DNA of 64,000 bases from Dermacentor variabilis (Eukaryota; Arthropoda; Arachnida; Ixodida; Ixodidae): positions 195,815,853 through 195,879,852 of the forward strand of contig NC_134568.1 in the NCBI RefSeq assembly GCF_050947875.1, in the 5' to 3' direction. Each line of letters starts with the position of its first letter. Position 1 is the stretch's first letter. Below are positions 55,909 through 64,000 of this stretch, piece by piece. The position numbers were made by a program, and so were the translations under genes. Below the pieces are notes generated by a model. The model ran no database searches and was not told the origin of the DNA. It saw only the letters and a program-made list of their open reading frames with translations.

Positions 55909-56682
55909 TTGGGAGCAACCACTCACGCTTTCCATTGGGCACATCGTACATCCAACATCCAACAGCACATCGTACATGCCGCGCGCAAGCCAGACGTTAT
56001 ACTACTACAAGAAACACTAACCGACGCACCGTCCCTCCCCGGCTACAGAGTGCACAAGGGACCGCCCGACGGCAGAGGCCTGTGCACCCTGGTCAGGAAG
56101 GGACTCACGTTCGTCGAACATGAGCTGCAAAGTAATATCAAGATCGAGCACACACTCACCGAAATCATCCCGGGCAAGAAGAGAAAAGGAAGCATATTTC
56201 TGCTCAACGTCTACAGCAACCCATCTCAGAGAAAACAGAGATTCAGGACATTACTGCACAGAGCCAGCACCGCAGCAGGCCGCAACACGCTGATCGCGTG
56301 CGGAGACTTCAACGCGATGAACCCTGCCTGGGGCTACAACAAGTACACAGCAAAGGGCCGCGACCTGTACCAAGACGCCACGGAACTCGACTTCACCCTC
56401 ATCACGGACCCGACACATCCGACGAGAATTGGTAACTCCGTGTCCCGGGACACCACTCCGGACCTCACGTTCGTCAAGAACGACATCCGGGGCGCGATCA
56501 CCTGGAGAAACACGGGGATCGACCTAGGCAGCGACCACACCATCGTGGAAATTGGCATACCGGAACACAACGACACCAGCATCAAAACACACAGATGGAT
56601 AGACTGGGATGCCTTTCGAGACGCCAGAAGCCAGAAGAGCGACGGCGACGACGAGATCAAAGACATCGACTCGTGGACGGCC
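55909..56682 (+). pseudogene. LINE4 endonuclease
   Basis: Encodes PDVILLQETLTD (catalytic Glu), LCTLVRKGLTFVEHE, FLLNVYSNPSQR, CGDFNAMNPAWGY, RIGNSVSRDTTPDLTF and GSDHTIVEIGI. The first block (WNCR) is missing because of 5' truncation. The rest of the catalytic set is intact. The frame then runs into a LINE tail insertion. Confidence 0.88.
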
Positions 56683-56905
56683 GAGAGAGAGAGAGAGAGA
56701 GGAGAGTTCAGGAAAGGCAGGGATGTTAACCAGTCAATAGTCTGGTTGGCTACCCTACACTGGGGGATGGGAGAAGGGGAAGAGAAAGAAGGGAGAGAGA
56801 AGGTGTAGGTACGTGTACGGACAGCACTTCAGTTAGAGTCGCTCGAGCAAACCAGAAGTTCTGAGAAAACACAAAAGTGCCTTCACTGCCTTCTGAGCCG
56901 CCGAA
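56683..56905 (-). mobile_element. LINE C-family 3' tail inserted in LINE4
   Basis: On plus it starts with an AGAGAG run and GGCAGGGATGTTAACC and ends near CAGTTAGAG...TGCCTTCACTGCC. The same layout forms the 3' end of LINE C at 10951-11180. It is antisense to LINE4. LINE4's codons before (DSWTA) and after (EITKSV) join in frame once it is removed; GCCG occurs on both sides. Confidence 0.75.
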
Positions 56906-58974
56906 ATCACCAAGAGCGTACGCGACGCGACCAAAGAGATTGAAACGGGCGCGGAGATCGACAAAGTAGACAGCCGGCTTGCGCATCTCATCGAGGCCAA
57001 ACAGTCGATACTCAATCGCTGGAAGAAACAACGGCTTAACCGCAGACTGAGAAAGAAGGTGGCGGAGCTGAACCGAGCGATCGAGGATCACTGCCGCGCT
57101 CTCTGCACGCAACAGTAGAACGAGATCTGCAACGCGGCAGACGGGCAGATGCATAGCGGGAAGACGTGGAACCTACTGCGGCACCTGCTCGACGAAACCA
57201 AGACCAAGTCGCACCAAAGGGACAGACTCGCCAGGCTGATACATCGGGCGGTCTCAGCACACGGCGTCGACGAAGTCACCAGGCGCATTAACGACAAATA
57301 CCTGCCGACTACACCTACCGAACAACACGCGCCGTACAGCGGCCTGCCTAACGCGAAGCTCGATCGTGACATCGATGTCGAGGAGGTACGCGCGGCCCTG
57401 CACGACCTCAACAGCCGGTCGGCAGCCGGCCCGGACCTCGTCACGAACAAGGCGCTCAAGAACCTCGATGACTGCTCGATTAAAAAGCTCGCAAAATACT
57501 ACAACAAGTGCTGGAGAGCGGGCGCGCTGCCAAAGCTGTGGAAGACAGTCAAGACCATCCTGATCCCTAAGCCGGGAAGCCGCCGGACACGGATAACCTC
57601 CGGCCCATCTCGCTCACGTCCTGCGTGGGCAAGGTGCTGGAGCACGTCCTTCTCAACAGGTGTCAAGACTACCTGGAACGAGAAGGGCTGTACCCGGCCA
57701 CTTTGATCGGCTTCAGACAGCACCTCAGCACGCAGGACGCGATGCTGCAGCTCAAACACCAAATCATCGATGATGGCGGCAGCGCCCGCGACAACAAAGC
57801 AATCCTAGGGCTCGACCTGCAGAGCGCCTTCGATAAGGTGAAACGCTCGGCGATTCTGTCCCAAGTCTCCAAGCTCAACATGGGAGAAAGATCCTACAAC
57901 TACATCAAGGACTTCCTCACGGACAGGACCGTCGAGCTACGTGCAGGCTACCTACAGGCGCAAGAGAAGAAGCTCGGGAGCACCGGCACACCGCAGGGAT
58001 CGGTCATTTCGCCGATGCTGTTCAACCTGGTAATGATCGGAGTGGCCGAAAAGCTCGTGCACATCGAAGACGTCAGGCACACCATCTACGCGGACGATAT
58101 CACGATATGGATGACCGGTGGCAGCGACGCCCACATCGAGGGCGCGCTGCAAGCCGCCGTCGACGCAATAGAAGACCAGCTGGAAGGCACTGGACTGAGA
58201 TGTTCGCCGAGCAAATCGGAGCTTCTCATACTCCCACCTACCAAAAACAGCAGAGGCAAGACCAGACAACGCGAAAACGAAAAAATCAGAATCGTCACCA
58301 AATCCGGCAACGTGATCCCCGAGGTCGGCAAAATTAGGATCCTAGGCATGGTCATCGAAAAGCACGGAAGAAACGGCGAAACCATCACCCGTCTCAACGC
58401 AAAAGCAGCCAACGCGATTCGACTCCTCAAACGAGTCACTTCCCAAAAGGCTGGCATGAGAGAGGAGAGTCTAATTAGGCTCGTCCAATCCTTCGTCATC
58501 AGCCACGTCGCGTACGTTGCAGCCTACCACAGATGGCTGCAACACGAACGAAACAAAATCAACGTGCTCATCAGAAGAGCGTACAAGACGGCGCTGGGCC
58601 TGTTCGAGTCCACAAGCACGACCCGCTTGTTACAACTCGGGCTACACAATACGCTCGAAGAAATAGCCGAAGCGCAACGGACCTCTCAACTGGAGCGGCT
58701 GTCCATGACCAAAGCCGGGAGGAAGATACTGGACGATCTGGGAATTAGACGCTCGAACGAGGTGGAGATGAAGCTCCCCGTCCCCGAAGAGGTCCGACGC
58801 CAGACCAGAATCGACCCCATACCGAAGAACATGAATCCCGAGTTCAACAAGGGAAGAAGAGCGGCGAGGGCCAAGGCTCTCATCGACCAGCATGCCAACG
58901 ACGAACACGCGCGGTACGTGGACGCGGCCGAATACCAACGGAATGCCTTCGCAGCGGTCGTCATAGAGGCGTAA
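56906..58974 (+). pseudogene. LINE4 linker and reverse transcriptase
   Basis: A basic linker (VDSRLAHLIEAKQSI, RWKKQRLNRRLRKK), a stop at 57117, then RSAAGPDLVTNKALK. A frameshift lies near 57580 (after ILIPKPGS). 57625-58974 has GFRQHLSTQDAML, GLDLQSAFDKVKRS, GTPQGSVISPMLFNLVM, active site YADDITIWM (near 58090) and a complete thumb. The last part holds the first RNase H Asp (YVDAAEY). The RT palm is intact from 57700. Confidence 0.88.
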
Positions 58975-59730
58975 ACCGGCGCGACGAGGACGGCAGCGAG
59001 CGTGAGAAGCGCCGGAGCGGAACAAGCGGAGGAGGTAGCCATCGCCCTGGCCATCGCCAACGCAGACTGCCACACGGTGCTGAGTGACTAAAGACAGGCG
59101 GTGCGAAACTTCGCCAAAGGGCAAATTTGCAGGGAGGCTGAGCGCGTACTGCGAGCGGTAAATCTAGAAGAACGAAAAGTACGACTCAAGTGGTTCCCGG
59201 CGCACGCGGGCGACGCGTCGGAACGCAATGAGGACCATAATGAGACGGCACACGCAGCGGCGCGAGTGCTAACCAACCGCGCCCCGGCGACAGACCGTCC
59301 GACGTGGTTCGGAACCAAGGACCGCATGACGGATTACAATGAAATCACGAAGGCCTACCGCCTGGCTCGCAGGACTCTCCCACCCCTGCACCCGAGACTG
59401 AGTCGAGCGGAGGCGGTAGTACTGAGACAGCTCCACACCGGATCGCTACCGAGCCCTAAACTGATGAATCGCATGTACCCCGAGACATATCCGACAGATA
59501 TGTGCAGAGTTTGCCGGAGGGAGACCGCAGACTACACGCACATCTTGTGGGACTGCATTAAATATCCAGAAGACGCTAAATCACGAACACTCCCACACCG
59601 CGGCTCGAGGCAGCCGCGAAGAGCTACGACCGAGACGATCAGCTCTGGGCCGTCCAGCAGGTCCTCGAGGCGCTCGAAAGGCACGGACCCAGCGAGCCGG
59701 CAGCGGCGAGCGGAGACCCGCGCCGAGTAA
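58975..59730 (+). pseudogene. LINE4 RNase H and C-terminus
   Basis: Follows a TAA at 58972 in the same frame: AEEVAIALAIA (Glu), then a second stop in the VLSD-x-RQA block where relatives have DSRQ, KWFPAHAGDASE and HNETAHAAAR, and the knuckle CRVCRRETADYTHILWDC. The fourth acidic position is His, as in LINE2 and LINE3. The frame breaks near 59580. Confidence 0.85.
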
Positions 59731-59823
59731 CGGCAACTTCGAGGATGACGTAGGCCCTTGTCGGGGGGCGCGAGCGCCCAACTGCACGCATAAATAAAGT
59801 TTCTCCAATCCAATCCAATCCCC

Positions 59824-60835
59824 CTTCTGACCAGAATCTGCGGCAGCCCTGTCGCTCTCAGCCATCGTGAGACGTTCTAAGAACTTCCCTTTAACTCGAG
59901 AAAACCACTTAAGTGCTAGTCCGTCATGGGGGACCAAGAGACAACAGATAAGTACCCTACCTTGACCACTCTTGTCTCCGCCGCCTGGACTGTCTCCCCG
60001 GGGTGTTAGCTTCGCATTGTGCTCGTGGCAGCTCGCTGTCACAGCAACCGCTTATTTGTCCAGTACGAAACTAAACCGCCAACTTCCAGTTCATTTTCAA
60101 GACTGCTCGCTGATCCCGAACTTCGCGTCGCTTCGTCGCTGTGCAACACTCGACGTCACCTGCGCTCCAGCGGTTCACCCCGTCAGACTTTCCGACTCGA
60201 GCTCTGCCGCGCTACGTCGCTGTGCAAACCTCGACGTCACCTGCGCCCCTGCGGTTCACCCCGTCAGACTTGCCGAATCGAACTCCGCGTCGCTACGTCT
60301 CGGTGCAACCCTGGACGTCACCTGTGCTCAAAGGGTTCATCTCGTCAGACTTGCCGACTCGAACTCCGCGTCGCTACGTCGCTGTGCTACCCTCGACGTC
60401 ATCTGCGCTGAAGCTGTTCACCCCGTCAGACTTGCAGAGTCGAACTCCGCGTAGCTACGTCGCTGTGCAACCCTCAACGTCACCTGCGCTGCTGCGATTG
60501 ACCCTGTCAGACTTGCCGACTCGAACTCCGTGGCGCTGCGTCGCTGTGCAACCCTAGACGTCACCTGCGCTCTAACGGTTCAGCCCGTCACACTTGCCGA
60601 CTCGAAGTTCGCGTCGCTTTGTCGCTGTGCAACCCTCGACGTCACCTGCGCTCCAGCGGTTCACCCCGTCAGACTTGCCTACTCGAACTCCGCGGCGCTG
60701 CGTCGCTACGCCACCTGTGATGTCTCCGGCGTTCCTGTGGTGCTTGTCTTCGAGGTTCATGCAGCTCTGCTCAGCAACAATGAGCCTGCTGCTGACTGTC
60801 CCACTCGCTGCCTTGCTCATAGCTTTCTGCACCAT
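59824..60835 (-). pseudogene. Gypsy-3 gag-like ORF with 27-aa repeats
   Basis: The minus-strand ATG at 60833-60835 lies ~115 bp after the primer-binding site. It opens MVQKAMSKAASGTVSS and soon enters 27-residue repeats (VEGCTATKRRELRVGK-type units). A stop in the second repeat (60572) comes from Trp to stop. Beyond the array, the minus frame 60042 leftward has a Trp/Ser-rich part ending AAADSGQK at the LINE4 insertion, resuming at 55892 as LRLMVEIEKVKLAR, a charged helix. Position and helix suggest gag; no zinc knuckle was seen. Confidence 0.5.
60125..60720. repeat. 81-bp minisatellite, about 7 copies
   Basis: The landmark GACGTCACCTGCG recurs at 60151, 60232, 60313, 60394, 60475, 60556 and 60637, exactly 81 bp apart each time. 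Because 81 is 27 codons, all three plus frames stay open for long stretches; I read those as by-products. In the minus sense the array lies inside the gag-like ORF of Gypsy-3. Confidence 0.95.
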
Positions 60836-60950
60836 CTTTCCGACGCTGATGTCGCTTTCTTTCTAGGGACCTCCAAATGCTTTCTCGCCTGCTTGCTCTC
60901 CGACCTAGCAACCAAGACGGCACTTGCCTTCAACAGAAAGTCGTCGCGAT

Positions 60951-60966
60951 CCTGTCGACTGCGCCA
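60951..60966 (-). promoter_or_regulatory. Gypsy-3 primer-binding site
   Basis: On the minus strand TGGCGCAGTCGACAGG lies two bases after the LTR end. This closely resembles the Ser-tRNA primer-binding site of many insect gypsy elements (TGGCGCAGTCG). It fixes the minus orientation and shows that 60969-61693 is the 5' LTR. Confidence 0.85.
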
Positions 60967-60968
60967 GT

Positions 60969-61693
60969 TGACGTTCGCTTCGATGTCGGTGAGTGAAAAT
61001 TGAAGGTGTTGTGGATGTCACGAAGTGGCATTACATAGGCAAAGCTCTGGCGATGGTTGCATGGCGTTAACTGTTTATTAAGATAGAATAAGCAGGCGTT
61101 AGAATGGAAACTACACAGACGTCAGACTATAGACTAGTCAAAAGTTACAATGATGTTACAGTTTTGGTCTTCTTTCTCTTAGTCGAATCTCCACCGAATC
61201 CCCTCCCCACTGCCATGGACGTGCATAAAAGTATCCCCAACGTCACCCTCACACCATCATTCGTCCAATCACACTGCGGCGCGTGCTGTGAGCACACAAC
61301 GGGACTCCAGTGTGACACTATCCGGAGTTATAATATGTCAACGCCGTTGCTACAAATCTTTTGCAGTGCAAAAGGTCTCTTGTGTCACAACGTCGAAAGA
61401 CACAGCCCCCCAAAGAAAACAATTCCACGCACGTTGGGGCACCTGATCCGTTCGCGGAATGTCTCGGCATAGCGGCGAGTGGTTAACTTCAAAGAGACGG
61501 CGCTGCTTCCACGAACCGAATGATGGAAGTCCCGACCCAGAGTCAAACCGCTTACGCGCGCTCCGTAAACTGCAGCTCACCGTGACGGCCATAGCTCTCC
61601 GCCGCTGTCTTGTTGTCGAACCGCGTGTCTCTTTTGACCACACCGCGTGAACCCTACATGTAGCCACCCACAAATACAACGCTAAACTCCACT
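60969..61693 (-). repeat. Gypsy-3 5' LTR
   Basis: 725 bp. On the minus strand it runs from AGTGGAGTTTAGCG to CGAACGTCA, with TAATAAACAG near the end as a likely polyadenylation region. Paired with 53945-54681. LTRs starting AGT are known from the 17.6/297 group of gypsy elements. Confidence 0.78.
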
Positions 61694-62239
61694 CTGGCTT
61701 TCAAGCCATCTCTGCACACAGAAGCAGAACGTTGAGCATGTGTGTGCAATTTTTATCGAAAGAGCAAATAGACAGAGACGATACATTAGACGGTCAACCT
61801 CCTTTACGAAAGTGGGAGACGAGCAAGTGTTGCATTTGTAATCTCTAGTCCCGCGATGCTCTTGTTTATCATAAGCCGCCCGGCATAGTTTTTTTTAAAC
61901 GATCACGTAAAGAACAGACACTCAAAGCCACGCGTGCCCGTCTCTTCTTATATGGCGCTGCTGGAGGCATGACGCATTGCGCCACGTATACAGGTGCCTG
62001 AAAGCCAAGCATGCTGTTCCGTCAGCCACATCTCTGCTTCAGCCCATTCTCTTCATCGGTCCAATCAGCTGCGCTGGGCCCAGATATTTATCGCATTTGA
62101 CAACGAGCCTTGAAGAAAACAAAGGTTCAAGTAGCAGCCCCAACACAGCGGCCGCTGAGCGGGCTGCACCCGCGGCTGTTCGCACCCCCCTCCCCTCCTC
62201 TCCGTAGTGTTTAGACCGTACGTAATTTTTTAACGTCGC
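61694..62239. other. Unassigned flank
   Basis: No gene or element was recognised; there is a NotI-like GC patch near 62150. This is the flank outside the Gypsy-3 5' LTR. Confidence 0.4.
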
Positions 62240-62848
62240 CCAGGTGGCAGATAGCATAATTCTAGTCATTGAGCTGGATTACTCCAAGATGCGGACATTA
62301 CCTGCACGATAAATCGAAATGCATAATAGACTAATTAAGAATAAATATCTCATTCATTCTTAATTAATTGTTTACCGCACATATTGTAATTTACTAATTG
62401 TAGCGGGTCCGTGTCCGAGGTGTATCCACTTGGAAAAAAATTCTGAGGATGACACCAGTTACGATATATCCAATCCCCAAGTCTGTGACGAAATACATGG
62501 CCTTTCTAGTTACTTTAATTTGTGCTTGAATGCATGAAACGTCGGTATATAAAAAAGTAAGTTTAGCAATAATGCATTTTTGCACTACTGTGCACGTTGA
62601 ACAACGGCGCCTATTTCGAAACCTGTGGCATGCATCCTTGGGATTCGTTCCGAGTGGATATGCCTTGCACACTCACTGGCTATAATTTGTAAATTGTCAT
62701 ATGTGCCGTGAAGTAATTGATGAAAGAAGTGAAATGGTGAATGCGTGTTAATTAGTCTATTATGCGTTTGAATTGCCTTGCGAGTAACTTTGCCGCTTCG
62801 AGTAATCCAGCTCAAGGAGTATACAAGCTCGCAATCTGCCACAGGCCA
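62240..62848. mobile_element. Non-autonomous TIR element, long inverted ends
   Basis: Inverted ends of about 105-110 bp. Left: GTGGCAGAT...TTGAGCTGGATTACTC...CATAATAGACTAATTAA. Right, in reverse complement: GTGGCAGATTGCG...TTGAGCTGGATTACTC...CATAATAGACTAATTAA. The interior (about 62345-62740) has no meaningful frame. A typical MITE. The superfamily was not determined because no clear target duplication is visible. Confidence 0.75.
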
Positions 62849-63284
62849 TATTTATAAAATCTTTATAATCTTTAAAAAAAAACTATATCCGTGTATATAC
62901 TGTACAAGCGGTGCGTAAAAAAAAGGGGGTGTCGGTGACGCCTGCGCTCTGCTTCGTCGTTCTTCTTTATGGGTTATTTTGCATAAGGGGCATTTTTAGA
63001 AACATTTTTAGAAGACCCTTGCTGTCTGCGGGGTGGTGTTACGGTGTGGCTAAGCTCCAAGTGACTTCAAAACGGATTTGTTATTTTTTTTTGGTAATAG
63101 GCGGACTTCACAGACTTTCTACTTATCCGTCTGAGAAAAAATATGGGCCTTTCTCGAAGGCAGTGCAGTAAAACACAGCGCGTCTCAAATCGCTGGCTGT
63201 CACGAGGGGACAATGCGAAAAACTGGCTCGCGACGCACGTGCCGGACCTTTCAAAGGGCGGCTTTGGCACGCGAGCAGCATGCG
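62849..63284. other. Unassigned
   Basis: About 430 bp with no recognisable feature; the frame at 62911-63171 (86 codons) is hydrophobic with no domain. Confidence 0.4.
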
Positions 63285-63545
63285 CGCGATCATGGCCTAA
63301 TGGTTAGAGCCAGGACCGCAACCAGGCAAAGCTAGGGTCAGGGGCGGGGTGCTAACGCCCCCCGAAATTATCGTTGCCCGGAGATATTAATGTTTACCAC
63401 TACTTACATATATGTCGAAATGTATAATATGCTCCATACTATTAAATAAAAACTATAAATTATAGCCTTAGGTACGGCCCTGGTTAGAGCATTGGTGCTG
63501 CTGTGCTGAAAGGCAGGTTCGACCCCACCATCGGTCACGCATTCT
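63285..63545 (+). mobile_element. tRNA-like SINE head, interrupted
   Basis: It shows an A-box-like segment TGGCCTAATGGTTA (63292-63305) and a B box GGTTCGACCCC (63517-63527). Without the inserted hAT element they are about 40 bp apart, as in a tRNA. I see no convincing acceptor stem, so a SINE or tRNA pseudogene is more likely than a working tRNA. The insertion separates the promoter boxes by over 200 bp. Confidence 0.65.
63311..63482. mobile_element. hAT-type non-autonomous element, 172 bp
   Basis: The ends are CAGGACCGCAACC (left) and, in reverse complement, CAGGGCCGTACC (right). It is flanked by a perfect 8-bp duplication GTTAGAGC (63303-63310 and 63483-63490). CAG-start ends with 8-bp duplications are diagnostic of hAT. 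No coding capacity. It inserted just inside the A box of the tRNA-like sequence. Confidence 0.9.
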
Positions 63546-64000
63546 TTATAGCATTGTATTCAGACTTCACCCTCTTTGGAGGTATCTAGCAGCAAAGCAC
63601 GAGTTGTATTGAGCGTACGCGATTGGTGTTACAGTGTGCATGAAACCGCAAAAGCGGTACGAGGTATCGAAACATCACTTTGATAAATGAGTATGGGCCG
63701 AAACGCAGGCGCGCAGCCGCGGAGACGCAAATACAATCATCACAATTCTTTAGACTGAGATGGCTCTTTCTTAGATGGCGACAATACTGTCTTCGCCGGA
63801 AAAAAATAAACGTTCATACGCTGAAGAGAATGAAGGCGAAACCTGCCCACTCACGAGACATTCATTACATTGACATTTTCATTCTAGTGCTTTGTTACTT
63901 CCTATTACTTACTTTTTTCTACTACCAAAAGTCGTGGGTTCGAGTGCCTTAATTAACTCTACCTTACTTAACTTTGCCCTAATTAACACCAAAATTCGCG
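63546..64000. other. Unassigned
   Basis: No supported feature to the window end. Confidence 0.4.

Larger units (their letters stand above)
55893..59823 (+). mobile_element. LINE4, 5'-truncated
   Basis: A plus-strand LINE with endonuclease, RT, RNase H, AATAAA (59793-59798) and a CCAAT-repeat tail. A 7-bp duplication CTTCTGA flanks it (55886-55892 and 59824-59830), and the Gypsy-3 gag frame resumes on the minus strand across it. It lacks ORF1 and the first endonuclease residues. Stops at 57117, 58972 and 59091, a frameshift near 57580 and a foreign insertion make it inactive. Closely related to LINE3. Confidence 0.88.

Noticed and set aside
59972..61003. Plus-strand Cys-rich repeat protein with 27-residue units (ATLDVTCA...)
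   Set aside because: All three plus frames are open because the 81-bp period is a multiple of three. The array lies in the minus-strand Gypsy-3 leader/gag, and no start context or signal peptide supports a plus-strand gene.
63285..63545. Functional tRNA gene with an intron
   Set aside because: The apparent intron has hAT ends and an 8-bp duplication, and the acceptor stem does not pair convincingly.

Overview
This window is animal nuclear DNA made almost entirely of transposable elements in many layers. The families suggest an arthropod and most probably a hard tick (Ixodidae): tRNA-derived SINEs of the tick Ruka type, several LINE families with endonuclease, reverse transcriptase (RT) and RNase H, RTE-type LINE ends, compact Ty3/gypsy elements with 120-152 bp LTRs, and TIR elements. 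The species is inferred from repeat style and is not proven. I found no host protein-coding gene, rRNA or functional tRNA that I could defend.

Region 1-13.8 kb: a 5'-truncated LINE end (1740-2556), two SINEs (3.45-3.87 kb), a minus-strand LINE of family B (5.34-8.32 kb) split by a solo LTR and a TIR element, a CR1-like LINE fragment (8.32-9.32 kb), a 61-bp satellite with higher-order structure (9.4-10.1 kb), a long GT microsatellite, a minus-strand RNase H LINE remnant (10.95-12.44 kb) and a second LINE B fragment.

Region 13.8-37.6 kb is one nested stack that can be read in order of insertion. LINE B (minus) was hit by LINE A (minus, full length about 5.7 kb, 13-bp target duplication with one mismatch). 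LINE A was then hit by two elements: a plus-strand LINE ('LINE2', 15877-21695, 12-bp duplication, nearly intact) and a TTAA-flanked TIR element carrying a THAP-domain exon (22699-29374), which I infer to be Kolobok-like. That TIR element was itself hit by Gypsy-1 (22720-27971). A truncated SINE sits in the LINE A endonuclease and a truncated RTE sits in LINE B ORF1. At most junctions the interrupted reading frame resumes on the other side.

Region 37.6-43.8 kb is sparse: a probable solo LTR, two strong short palindromes, a CpG-rich block and one possible TIR element.

Region 43.8-53.4 kb: LINE3 (plus, 9-bp duplication) holds in its 3' UTR a very young Gypsy-2 element (48207-53340) with identical 120-bp LTRs, open gag and open pol. 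Gag and pol are joined by what looks like a canonical -1 ribosomal frameshift signal (GGGAAAC, then a stop, then a hairpin after 7 nt). LINE3 also carries two diverged copies of a 138-bp insert of unknown origin.

Region 53.9-61.7 kb: an old minus-strand Gypsy-3 with LTRs of about 730 bp, a Ser-type primer-binding site, an 81-bp (27-codon) minisatellite at the start of gag and a pol remnant. LINE4 (plus, 7-bp duplication) is inserted in its gag. The right end has a TIR element of about 610 bp and a tRNA-like SINE split by a 172-bp hAT-type element.

How the parts act: each autonomous family would supply its own machinery (LINE endonuclease/RT, gypsy Gag-Pol, transposase). SINEs and small TIR elements would use enzymes encoded elsewhere. 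Only Gypsy-2, and LINE2 apart from one homopolymer indel, look close to functional.
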